Source: CBFFRJ01 sp963530515 (GTDB lineage Bacteria; Pseudomonadota; Gammaproteobacteria; Enterobacterales; Enterobacteriaceae). From it: 64,000 bases of DNA. How positions within the stretch are numbered: position 1 is the stretch's first letter; the number at the start of each line of letters is the position of its first letter. The notes under the pieces were generated by a model, which was given only the letters and a program-made list of their open reading frames with translations, did no database searches and was not told the origin of the DNA. Shown here piece by piece: positions 50,576-58,968 of the stretch. Location: assembly GCA_963530515.1 (NCBI GenBank), contig CAUSEC010000024.1, positions 1-64,000 of the forward strand. Direction: 5' to 3'. The position numbers were made by a program, and so were the translations under genes.

Positions 50576-53500
50576 ATGATGCTGCATTTCACTCGCTCGC
50601 GCCGTCCGCACTCAGCTTTGGCTGCCATATTGTTTATTGTCTTTGCCTTGTTCACCGGCCAGGCCGTTGGGGCGACGACAGGTAATGAATTACCTTCCCG
50701 TAGTGATGTTCAGAGCCAGTTAGACGGGCTCAATAAGCAAAAAGATCCCACGGCGGTCGACAAACTGGTCATTGAAGATCTGACCGCCACGCTGGAAACC
50801 CTCGATAAAATCGACCGGGTGAAGCAAGAAACGACGCTGCTCAAACAAAAAGTTACCCAGGCCCCGGATAAACTTCGCCAGGCAACTGACGCCCTTAGCG
50901 GTTTGAGTGATAAAGACAACGATGATGAAACGCGTAAAACGCTCGCGACATTATCGTTGCGCCAGCTGGAGTCTCGTCTGGCTCAGCTTCTTGATGACCT
51001 GCAAACGTCGCAAAACGATTTATCCAACTACAACAGCCAACTGGTGTCTTTGCAGACGCAGCCTGAGCGCGTTCAGAATCAGATGTACGCGGCTTCGCAG
51101 CAGTTGCAGCAGATTCGCAATCGCCTGAACGGCACCGCAGCCGGGGAAGGGACGCTACGCCCAACGCAACAGGCGCTGTTGCTGGCCCAGCAGGCCTTAC
51201 TGAATGCGCAAATCGAGCAGTTGCGTAAAAGTCTGGAAGGCAACACGGTCTTGCAGGACACCCTGCAGAAACAGCGTGATTTTGTGACGGCCAACAGTAA
51301 CCGCCTTGAGCATCAGCTTCAGCTGCTGCAGGAAGCGGTAAACAACAAACGTCTGACGTTGACCGAAAAGACCGCCCAGGAAGCCGTCACGCCGGATGAG
51401 ACCGCGCGTATCCAGGCGGTGCCGCTGGTGAAGCAGGAGCTGGACGTCAACCACCAGCTCAGTCAGAAGCTGATTACCGCCACTCAGAATGGTAACGCCC
51501 TGGTCCAGCAGAATATCAAAGTGAAGAACTGGCTCGATCGCGCATTGCAATCTGAGCGCACCATTAAAGAGCAGATCTCTGTTCTCAAAGGCAGCCTTCT
51601 GCTGTCTCGTATTCTTTATCAGCAGCAGCAAACCTTGCCTTCTGCGGATGAGCTTGAGGACATGACCAACCGCATCGCGGATTTGCGTCTTGAGCAGTTT
51701 GAAGTGAATCAGCAGCGCGACGCGTTGTTCCAGAGCGACACCTTCGTCGCCAAACTGGAAGAAGGCCACCAGAGCGACGTTAACGACGAAGTGCACGATG
51801 CGTTGCTGCAGGTTGTGGACATGCGCCGGGAGCTGCTGGATCAGTTGAACAAGCAGCTGGGTAACCAGCTAATGATGGCGATTAACCTGCAGGTCAATCA
51901 GCAGCAGCTGATGAGCGTATCGAAAAGCCTGCAGGAAATTCTGACCCAGCAAATTTTCTGGGTTAACAGCAATAAACCGATGGACTGGGACTGGATTAAA
52001 TCCTTCCCGCAGGCGCTGAAAGACCAGATTAGCAAGATGAAAATTACCGTGAACTGGGAAAAAGCCTGGCCTGCGGTTGCCATTGCCTTCCTGACCGGTT
52101 TGCCCTTGCTGTTGATTGCGGGGCTGATCCGCTGGCGCTTAAGCTGGCTGCGCAGCTACCAGGCGAAACTGGCGTTGCAGGTAGGGCAACTGCGTAACGA
52201 CAGCCAGCTGCACACGCCAAAAGCTATCCTGATTGACTTGATTCGTGCGCTGCCGGTGTGCCTGATTATTCTGGCTATCGGTCTCATTTTGCTGACCATG
52301 CAGATCAACATCAGTGAACTGCTGTGGGCATTTAGTAAAAAACTGGCCGTGTTCTGGCTGGTGTTTGGCTTGTGCTGGAAAGTCCTGGAAAGGGGCGGTG
52401 TCGCGGTCAACCACTTCAACATGCCGGAACAGCTGACCAGCCACTGGCGTCGCCAAATTGTCCGCATCAGTCTTGCGCTGCTGCCGCTGCATTTCTGGTC
52501 GGTCGTCTCCGAACTTTCTCCGCTGCACCTGATGGACGATGTGCTGGGCCAGGCGGTGATTCTGCTGAATCTGCTGGTCATCACCGGTCTTGTCTGGCCG
52601 ATGTTCCGTGAAAGCTGGCGCGACAAAGAGTCACACAGCATGCGTCTGCTGACCATCACAGTGCTGGCTTTCGTACCGGTGGCGCTGATGGTGCTGACGG
52701 CAACGGGCTATTTCTACACCACGCTGCGCCTCTCAGGCCGCTGGATTGAAACCGTCTATCTGGTGATTGTCTGGAACCTGCTCTACCAGACCGTTCTGCG
52801 CGGTCTGAGCGTTGCTGCAAGGCGTATCGCCTACCGCCGTGCGCTGGCGCGCCGTCAGAACATGGTGAAAGAAGGGGCCGAAGGGGCGGAACCGCAGGAA
52901 GAGCCGACGATTGCGCTCGAACAGGTTAACCAGCAAACGCTGCGCATCACCATGCTGGTGATGATCTCCCTGTTTGCCGTCCTGTTCTGGGCGATCTGGT
53001 CAGATTTGATCACTGTATTTGCCTATCTGGACAGCGTTGTCCTCTGGCATTACAACGGCACGGAAGCGGGTGCCGCGGTGATGAAAAGCGTCACCATGGG
53101 CAGCATACTCTTCGCGCTCATTGCTTCAGTGATAGCCTGGGCGCTGATACGAAACCTGCCTGGCTTGCTGGAAGTGCTGGTTCTCTCGCGCCTGAACATG
53201 CGCCAGGGGGCATCGTACGCTATCACCACCATTCTCAATTACGTGATTATTGGGGCGGGTGCGATGACGGTGTTCGGCTCGCTCGGCGTGTCGTGGGATA
53301 AACTGCAATGGCTGGCGGCAGCGCTGTCGGTGGGTCTTGGTTTTGGCTTGCAGGAAATTTTCGGTAACTTCGTTTCCGGTCTCATCATCCTGTTTGAGCG
53401 CCCGGTGCGTATCGGCGATACCGTTACCATCGGCACCTTCTCCGGTTCGGTCAGTAAAATCCGTATTCGCGCCACGACGATCACCGATTTTGATCGTAAA

Positions 53501-53932
53501 GAGGTCATTATCCCGAACAAGGCCTTTGTGACCGAGCGTCTGATTAACTGGTCGCTCTCCGACACCATCACCCGCGTGGTGATTCGTCTCGGCGTGGCCT
53601 ACGGGTCCGATCTGGATAAAGTGAAAGAGATCCTGCTCAAGGCGGCGATGGAGCACCCGAAGGTCATGCACGATCCGGAGCCGTCGGTCTTCTTCACCAC
53701 CTTTGGCCCGAGCACGCTGGATCACGAATTGCGCCTGTACGTGCGTGAACTGCGCGATCGTAGCTACACCGTGGATGAGTTAAACCGCACCATTGACAGG
53801 TTGTGCCGTGAAAACGACATCAACATTGCCTTTAACCAGCTCGAAGTGCATCTGCGCAATGAGAAAGGGGAAGAGCACCGGGAAGTGAAGCGTGAGATTA
53901 AAGGCGACGATCCGACGCCTGCAATCGACTGA
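50576..53932 (+). CDS. mscK: Mechanosensitive channel MscK (KefA)
   Basis: 1118 residues with a signal peptide, a long periplasmic coiled-coil-rich region (residues about 35-480), some eleven transmembrane helices and a C-terminal MscS domain. The pore helix SVGLGFGLQEIFGNFVSGLI and the following RPVRIGDTVTIG are conserved. It is a potassium-regulated mechanosensitive channel protecting against hypo-osmotic shock. The ATG at 50576 is followed in frame by a second ATG. Confidence 0.97.
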   Translation: MMLHFTRSRRPHSALAAILFIVFALFTGQAVGATTGNELPSRSDVQSQLDGLNKQKDPTAVDKLVIEDLTATLETLDKIDRVKQETTLLKQKVTQAPDKLRQATDALSGLSDKDNDDETRKTLATLSLRQLESRLAQLLDDLQTSQNDLSNYNSQLVSLQTQPERVQNQMYAASQQLQQIRNRLNGTAAGEGTLRPTQQALLLAQQALLNAQIEQLRKSLEGNTVLQDTLQKQRDFVTANSNRLEHQLQLLQEAVNNKRLTLTEKTAQEAVTPDETARIQAVPLVKQELDVNHQLSQKLITATQNGNALVQQNIKVKNWLDRALQSERTIKEQISVLKGSLLLSRILYQQQQTLPSADELEDMTNRIADLRLEQFEVNQQRDALFQSDTFVAKLEEGHQSDVNDEVHDALLQVVDMRRELLDQLNKQLGNQLMMAINLQVNQQQLMSVSKSLQEILTQQIFWVNSNKPMDWDWIKSFPQALKDQISKMKITVNWEKAWPAVAIAFLTGLPLLLIAGLIRWRLSWLRSYQAKLALQVGQLRNDSQLHTPKAILIDLIRALPVCLIILAIGLILLTMQINISELLWAFSKKLAVFWLVFGLCWKVLERGGVAVNHFNMPEQLTSHWRRQIVRISLALLPLHFWSVVSELSPLHLMDDVLGQAVILLNLLVITGLVWPMFRESWRDKESHSMRLLTITVLAFVPVALMVLTATGYFYTTLRLSGRWIETVYLVIVWNLLYQTVLRGLSVAARRIAYRRALARRQNMVKEGAEGAEPQEEPTIALEQVNQQTLRITMLVMISLFAVLFWAIWSDLITVFAYLDSVVLWHYNGTEAGAAVMKSVTMGSILFALIASVIAWALIRNLPGLLEVLVLSRLNMRQGASYAITTILNYVIIGAGAMTVFGSLGVSWDKLQWLAAALSVGLGFGLQEIFGNFVSGLIILFERPVRIGDTVTIGTFSGSVSKIRIRATTITDFDRKEVIIPNKAFVTERLINWSLSDTITRVVIRLGVAYGSDLDKVKEILLKAAMEHPKVMHDPEPSVFFTTFGPSTLDHELRLYVRELRDRSYTVDELNRTIDRLCRENDINIAFNQLEVHLRNEKGEEHREVKREIKGDDPTPAID

Positions 53933-53957
53933 TTATCAAGCGAACCCGCTCTCTCCA

Positions 53958-54131
53958 CTATGAAGAGAGCGGGGTTTGCGTAGATGAAAGCAGAGCCATT
54001 TTTTTCTCAAAATCCCGTCGAACGATCTCCAGCGCTTTGAGCACTGTCTGCGGTGCAACATCATGTTCTTCCAGTAGCATAATCAGATCGACGGCCAGTT
54101 TGACCTCGTCCGGGGCATTTTCCAGTGACAT
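53958..54131 (-). CDS. ybaM: Small protein YbaM
   Basis: 57 residues, MSLENAPDEVKLAVDLIMLL onward, similar to the 53-residue E. coli YbaM (RsmS). It is encoded 12 bp after priC on the same strand and too short for simple ORF filters. A GAGGAAG Shine-Dalgarno precedes the ATG. The C-terminal tail (STQTPLSS) differs from E. coli and is encoded by one arm of a hairpin (53943-53976) that also follows mscK. Confidence 0.9.
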   Translation of the reverse strand: MSLENAPDEVKLAVDLIMLLEEHDVAPQTVLKALEIVRRDFEKKMALLSSTQTPLSS

Positions 54132-54143
54132 ATTCTTCCTCGT

Positions 54144-54671
54144 TTAACGTGTCATATTTGCCAGCACGCGCTCAATTTTATCCATGGCGTGACGGCAGCG
54201 GCGCAACCTTTCTTCAAAGGCGATAATCTCTTTATGGAGTTGCTGTTGCTCGGCAAGGGTTGCTACCTGCGTTACCCGCTCTTCGCGTTCACGCTTCATG
54301 TTAATCAGCCGCTGCTCAAACTCCTGATGCTGAAGCCGCTTACGTTGCCATTTATTGAGACCCGGTTTCGCCGTGTCCCAGGCACGCAGGGGCCAGACGG
54401 CGCTTTCCCGCATCAGGGCAGCGACCTGTGATGCCAATTGTTCTGCCAGCCAGGTCACCTGAGGGAGTTGTTGTGCCTCAACCGCATGACGCAGGGCGTG
54501 CAGATTTTCCCAGGCTTCATCGAGACAGGCGCGCATCAGGGTACTGCGCGTGCGAAAAAGCTGGCGGTCAAAACGAGGGCTAAGGGTGGCGTGCGTCGAG
54601 ACGGGTGTAATGTCTCGCGTCAGCTCCGTCAGTTTTTGCTCCAGCGTCTGTAACAGCAGCGTGCTTTTCAC
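54144..54671 (-). CDS. priC: Primosomal replication protein N'' (PriC)
   Basis: 175 residues, E. coli length, highly helical with many Arg/Lys/Gln. PriC restarts stalled forks by loading DnaB on SSB-coated DNA. It begins with GTG at 54671 after GGGGTAAGAA. Upstream of ybaM in one short operon and divergent from ybaN. Confidence 0.93.
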   Translation of the reverse strand: MKSTLLLQTLEQKLTELTRDITPVSTHATLSPRFDRQLFRTRSTLMRACLDEAWENLHALRHAVEAQQLPQVTWLAEQLASQVAALMRESAVWPLRAWDTAKPGLNKWQRKRLQHQEFEQRLINMKREREERVTQVATLAEQQQLHKEIIAFEERLRRCRHAMDKIERVLANMTR

Positions 54672-54721
54672 TTCTTACCCCCTGAAAAAACGGCGACTAT
54701 GCTACATTAGCCGCTCATCCT

Positions 54722-54740
54722 GATAACGATTCGCATTATG
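54722..54740. promoter_or_regulatory. Fur-box-like site at ybaN start
   Basis: GATAACGATTCGCATTATG matches 14 of 19 positions of the Fur box GATAATGATAATCATTATC and overlaps the ybaN start codon. E. coli ybaN has been reported as Fur/iron-responsive. Confidence 0.55.
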
Positions 54741-55115
54741 AAACGAACTATTTTAATCATCATTGGTTGGCTGGCGGTAGTGCTCGGGACGCTGGGTGTG
54801 GTTTTGCCGCTGCTGCCGACTACGCCGTTTATTCTTCTGGCGGCATGGTGTTTCGCGCGATCCTCCCCACGTTTTCATGACTGGTTGCTCTACCGCTCCT
54901 GGTTTGGCGGCTATTTACGCCACTGGCAACAATACCGTGCGATGCCGCCGGGCGCAAAGCCACGGGCCATCGCCGTTATTCTGCTGACCTTCGCGGTGTC
55001 ATTATGGCTGGTCAACATGATGTGGGTACGAATCCTGCTCCTGGTCATCCTCACCTGCCTGCTTATTTTCATGTGGCGGCTGCCGGTGATTGATGCAAAG
55101 CAACAAAAACCATAA
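54738..55115 (+). CDS. ybaN: DUF454 inner-membrane protein YbaN
   Basis: 125 residues with the DUF454 pattern: two hydrophobic N-terminal segments (IIIGWLAVVLGTLGVVLPLLPTTPFILLAAWCFARSSPR) and two near the C-terminus. Function unknown. E. coli length and place. Confidence 0.92.
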   Translation: MKRTILIIIGWLAVVLGTLGVVLPLLPTTPFILLAAWCFARSSPRFHDWLLYRSWFGGYLRHWQQYRAMPPGAKPRAIAVILLTFAVSLWLVNMMWVRILLLVILTCLLIFMWRLPVIDAKQQKP

Positions 55116-55264
55116 ACGGCAGTAATGGCTGTTGCAATTGTCGCGCTCAGCCAGTAAATTCTGGCGTTTTCGAGCACAGGTATGACTGGTTAAATGTTAA
55201 CCGTCGGTTACAGTGAAATGTAACCTTTACCGTGAGTAATACCGTTTCTATCAGGCAAAAATCC

Positions 55265-55816
55265 ATGACAGCGACTGCGCAGCAGCTTGAATTTCTAAAA
55301 AACAGCATCAAAAGCATTCAGGATTACCCGAAACCGGGCATTCTGTTCCGTGATGTCACCAGTTTGCTGGAAGACCCGAAAGCCTACGCTCTCAGCATTG
55401 AACTGCTGGTTGAGCGTTTCAAAGACGCCGGGATAACCAAAGTAGTAGGGACCGAAGCGCGTGGCTTCCTGTTTGGCGCACCGGTTGCGTTGGGTCTGGG
55501 CGTGGGTTTTGTCCCCGTGCGCAAGCCGCGTAAGCTGCCGCGTGAAACCATAGCCGAAAGCTATGAGCTGGAGTACGGCACCGATCAGTTAGAGATCCAC
55601 ATTGATGCGATCCAGGCTGGCGACAAAGTGCTGGTGGTGGACGATCTGCTGGCCACCGGCGGCACCATTGAAGCCACCGTAAAACTGATCCGTCGTCTGG
55701 GCGGTGAAGTGACCGACGCAGCATTCATCATTAACTTGTTCGATCTGGGCGGTGAACAACGTCTGGAAAAACAAGGTATCACCAGCTATAGCCTGGTGCC
55801 TTTCCCGGGTCACTAA
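55265..55816 (+). CDS. apt: Adenine phosphoribosyltransferase Apt
   Basis: 183-residue purine-salvage enzyme making AMP from adenine and PRPP. The PRPP loop VLVVDDLLATGGT and the flexible loop region RKPRKLPRETI are visible. The start at 55265 (MTATAQQLEFLK) equals E. coli; 11 upstream codons are open but unsupported. It lies upstream of dnaX, with which it can be cotranscribed. Confidence 0.97.
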   Translation: MTATAQQLEFLKNSIKSIQDYPKPGILFRDVTSLLEDPKAYALSIELLVERFKDAGITKVVGTEARGFLFGAPVALGLGVGFVPVRKPRKLPRETIAESYELEYGTDQLEIHIDAIQAGDKVLVVDDLLATGGTIEATVKLIRRLGGEVTDAAFIINLFDLGGEQRLEKQGITSYSLVPFPGH

Positions 55817-55826
55817 TCCCCCGTCC

Positions 55827-55855
55827 CACAACCTCGCCCAATGGGTGAGGTTGTG
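55827..55855 (+). other. Hairpin between apt and dnaX
   Basis: A 13-bp stem CACAACCTCGCCC / GGGTGAGGTTGTG (one wobble pair) with a three-base loop and no T run. It may attenuate or stabilise the apt-dnaX transcript rather than terminate it. Confidence 0.5.
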
Positions 55856-55904
55856 ATAGCATTCCCCCCAATAAATTCACCTTCCAGCGTTTCAGAGCCT
55901 GCCA

Positions 55905-57839
55905 ATGAGTTATCAGGTCTTAGCCCGTAAATGGCGACCCCAAACTTTCGCGAGCGTAGTCGGTCAGGAGCATGTGCTCACGGCACTGGCGAACGGCTTA
56001 ACCTCCGGACGCATTCACCATGCCTATCTTTTTTCGGGTACGCGCGGTGTCGGTAAAACCTCCATCGCCCGATTGTTGGCGAAAGGACTGAACTGCGAAA
56101 CGGGGATCACTGCCACCCCATGTGGCGTGTGTGACAGCTGTCGTGAAATCGAGCAGGGGCGTTTTGTCGATCTGATTGAAATCGATGCCGCGTCCCGTAC
56201 CAAAGTCGAAGATACCCGCGACCTGCTGGATAACGTGCAGTACGCTCCGGCCCGTGGTCGTTTTAAAGTCTATCTGATTGACGAAGTGCACATGCTCTCG
56301 CGTCACAGCTTCAACGCGCTGTTAAAAACGCTGGAAGAGCCGCCTGCACACGTTAAATTCTTGCTGGCAACCACCGATCCGCAAAAGCTGCCGGTGACCA
56401 TTCTTTCGCGCTGTTTGCAATTCCATCTGAAGGCGCTGGACGTCGATCAGATTCGCCAGCAGCTTGAGCACATTCTCAACGAAGAAAGCATCACGTATGA
56501 AACCCGTGCGCTTCAGCTGATCGCCCGTGCGGCGGATGGCAGCCTGCGTGACGCGCTTAGCCTGACCGATCAGGCCATCGCCAGCGGTGACGGCAACCTG
56601 ACCGCGCAGGTGGTGAGCACCATGCTCGGCACCCTCAATGACGACCAGGCGCTGGCGCTGATTGAAGCCATAGTGGCGGCCGATGGCGAACGGGCAATGG
56701 CGCTGGTGAACGATGCCGCGTCCCGTGGCGTGGAGTGGGAAGCCTTGCTGGTGGAGATGCAAATGCTGATGCACCGCATCGCCATGGTTCAGCTAACGCC
56801 CGCCGCGCTGGGCAGCGACATGGCGGCTATTGAACAACGGATGCGTGAACTGGCGCGAATTATTCCGCCCACCGACGTACAACTTTATTACCAGACCCTG
56901 CTGATTGGCCGTAAAGAATTGCCGTATGCGCCGGACAGACGCATGGGGATGGAGATGACGCTCCTGCGTGCGCTGGCGTTTCACCCGCGTGAGCCGCTGA
57001 CCGTACCGGATGCACCCCAACACGCTTTTGCGCCCGTTGCGCCCACTGCCGTCTTAACAGCGCCGCAGATTGCACCTCAGGCCGCGATGCCTGCACCGCA
57101 ACCGCAGCATAATGCTGAGCTTCCAGAAGCCACAAACCAGGTGTTGGCTGCTCGTCGTCAACTGCAGCGCGCTCAGGGAGCGGACAAACCAAAAAAGAGT
57201 GAACCGGCAGCCGCGACCCGCGTGCGGCCGGTGAATAACAGCGCCCTGGAAAGACTGGCGTCGATGAACGAGCGGGTGCAATCTCGCCCGGCAGGTGCGG
57301 CAAAAGCCGAGGCACCGGTCAAGAAAGAAGCTTATCGCTGGAAAGCGACGACCATTGTTGACGAGGTCAAAGAGGTTGTCGCCACACCGAAGGCGCTGAA
57401 AAAAGCGCTGGAGCACGAGAAAACCCCTGAGCTGGCGAAAAAACTGGCGGAAGAGTCGCTTGAGCGTGACGCCTGGGCGGCGCAAGTGAGCCAGCTCAGT
57501 TTGCCAAAACTGGTTGAGCAGGTGGCGCTCAACGCCTGGAAAGAGCAGGATGAGAACCGTATTTCGCTGCACCTGCGCTCGACGCAGCGCCATCTGAATT
57601 CCCCGTCGGCACAGAAGACGCTGACGGAAGCCCTGAGCAGCTTACAGGGCGTGACAGTTGAATTGACTATCATTGAAGATGATAATCCGGCGGTACGTAC
57701 GCCGCTGGAATGGCGACAGGCCATCTATGAAGAAAAGCTCGCGCAGGCGCGCGAGGCGATTATCGCGGATAACAATATCCAGACGCTGCGCCGCTTTTTC
57801 GATGCGGATCTGGATGAAGAGAGTATTCGCCCCCTTTGA
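55905..57839 (+). CDS. dnaX: DNA polymerase III tau and gamma subunits
   Basis: 644-residue tau clamp-loader subunit with AAA+ motifs (Walker A GTRGVGKT near residue 45), a zinc-binding Cys cluster (CETGITATPCGVCDSC) and C-terminal DnaB/alpha-binding domains. A programmed -1 frameshift at 57191-57197 gives the shorter gamma subunit of about 432 residues. Upstream of ybaB-recR as in E. coli. Confidence 0.97.
   Translation: MSYQVLARKWRPQTFASVVGQEHVLTALANGLTSGRIHHAYLFSGTRGVGKTSIARLLAKGLNCETGITATPCGVCDSCREIEQGRFVDLIEIDAASRTKVEDTRDLLDNVQYAPARGRFKVYLIDEVHMLSRHSFNALLKTLEEPPAHVKFLLATTDPQKLPVTILSRCLQFHLKALDVDQIRQQLEHILNEESITYETRALQLIARAADGSLRDALSLTDQAIASGDGNLTAQVVSTMLGTLNDDQALALIEAIVAADGERAMALVNDAASRGVEWEALLVEMQMLMHRIAMVQLTPAALGSDMAAIEQRMRELARIIPPTDVQLYYQTLLIGRKELPYAPDRRMGMEMTLLRALAFHPREPLTVPDAPQHAFAPVAPTAVLTAPQIAPQAAMPAPQPQHNAELPEATNQVLAARRQLQRAQGADKPKKSEPAAATRVRPVNNSALERLASMNERVQSRPAGAAKAEAPVKKEAYRWKATTIVDEVKEVVATPKALKKALEHEKTPELAKKLAEESLERDAWAAQVSQLSLPKLVEQVALNAWKEQDENRISLHLRSTQRHLNSPSAQKTLTEALSSLQGVTVELTIIEDDNPAVRTPLEWRQAIYEEKLAQAREAIIADNNIQTLRRFFDADLDEESIRPL
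57175..57231 (+). promoter_or_regulatory. Programmed -1 frameshift signal in dnaX
   Basis: All three E. coli elements are present: internal Shine-Dalgarno AGGGAG (57175-57180), 10 bases later the slippery heptamer A AAA AAG (57191-57197), then a GC-rich stem-loop at about 57204-57231. A -1 slip after codon 431 reads GAG then TGA, so gamma would be 432 residues. Confidence 0.92.
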
Positions 57840-57893
57840 TCGTGAGTCTGACTTACGGTTGTAATCCTTAAACGTGAAAGAAGAGAGAAGCCT

Positions 57894-58226
57894 ATGTTTG
57901 GTGGAAAAGGCGGTCTGGGTGGCCTGATGAAGCAGGCTCAGCAGATGCAAGAAAAAATGCAGCAGATGCAGGAAGAGATCGCGAAGATGGAAGTGACCGG
58001 TGAATCCGGTGCTGGCCTGGTAAAAGTGACCATCAACGGTGCGCACAACTGCCGTCGTGTTGAAATCGATCCGAGCCTGCTGGAAGACGACAAAGACATG
58101 CTCGAAGATCTGGTCGCTGCTGCATTCAACGATGCCGCGCGCCGCATTGACGAAACTCAGAAAGAGAAAATGGCCTCTGTTTCCTCCGGCATGCAGCTGC
58201 CGCCAGGCTTCAAGATGCCGTTCTGA
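57894..58226 (+). CDS. ybaB: Nucleoid-associated protein YbaB/EbfC
   Basis: 110-residue DNA-binding protein with a tweezer-like dimer. The N-terminal helix is Gly- and Met/Gln-rich (GGLGGLMKQAQQMQEKMQQM). Its stop TGA overlaps the recR ATG, so the two are coupled; the YbaB-RecR pairing is nearly universal. Confidence 0.97.
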   Translation: MFGGKGGLGGLMKQAQQMQEKMQQMQEEIAKMEVTGESGAGLVKVTINGAHNCRRVEIDPSLLEDDKDMLEDLVAAAFNDAARRIDETQKEKMASVSSGMQLPPGFKMPF

Positions 58227-58831
58227 TGCAGACCAGTCCGCTGTTAACGCAGCTAATGGAAGCGCTACGCTGCCTGCCGGGCGTCGGCCCGAAGTCAGCG
58301 CAACGTATGGCGTTTACGCTTTTGCAGCGCGATCGCAGCGGCGGAATGCGCCTGGCGCAGGCCCTGACCCGCGCCATGTCTGAAATTGGTCACTGTGCAG
58401 ATTGCCGTACCTTCACCGAGCAGGAGGTCTGCAATATCTGCAGCAACCCCCGTCGGCAGGAAAATGGCCAAATCTGCATCGTGGAGAGCCCGGCCGACAT
58501 CTATGCCATTGAGCAGACCGGGCAGTTTTCCGGTCGCTATTTTGTGCTGATGGGCCACCTGTCTCCGCTGGATGGGATAGGGCCAGACGATATTGGTCTG
58601 GACCGGCTTGAACAACGTCTGGAAGCGGAAACGCTTTCCGAGGTGATTCTGGCGACCAATCCAACGGTAGAAGGTGAGGCGACGGCCAACTATATTGCCG
58701 AGCTTTGCGCGCAATATGGCGTGGAAGCCAGCCGTATCGCGCACGGCGTGCCGGTCGGTGGCGAGCTGGAAATGGTAGACGGCACCACGCTGTCTCACTC
58801 TCTGGCAGGGCGCCATAAGATTAAATTCTGA
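58226..58831 (+). CDS. recR: Recombination mediator RecR
   Basis: 201 residues, E. coli length. It has the HhH motif (CLPGVGPKSAQRMA), the zinc finger (HCADCRTFTEQEVCNIC) and a Toprim domain. With RecF and RecO it loads RecA at ssDNA gaps. Overlaps ybaB by one base. Confidence 0.98.
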   Translation: MQTSPLLTQLMEALRCLPGVGPKSAQRMAFTLLQRDRSGGMRLAQALTRAMSEIGHCADCRTFTEQEVCNICSNPRRQENGQICIVESPADIYAIEQTGQFSGRYFVLMGHLSPLDGIGPDDIGLDRLEQRLEAETLSEVILATNPTVEGEATANYIAELCAQYGVEASRIAHGVPVGGELEMVDGTTLSHSLAGRHKIKF

Positions 58832-58860
58832 CCAAATGGAGGCTGCGCTGTCGGCCTCCG

Positions 58861-58887
58861 CTTGAAAAATCTCTCCTCTATCCCCAT
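58861..58887 (+). promoter_or_regulatory. Sigma-32 heat-shock promoter of htpG
   Basis: CTTGAA (58861-58866) and CCCCAT (58882-58887), spacer 15 bp, a perfect RpoH promoter 80 bp before htpG and 30 bp after recR. Confidence 0.9.
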
Positions 58888-58968
58888 CTCCCCTTCATCA
58901 TTTCAATAGCCTAAGTCATTCGCAATGACGGCTAAATCCATTAAATGGCATTGTTGAGGTCGACCCAG

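Noticed and set aside
53943..53976. Intrinsic terminator after mscK
   Set aside because: The 12-bp stem is real, but no T run follows on either strand and it lies partly in ybaM coding sequence. Kept only as a note under ybaM.
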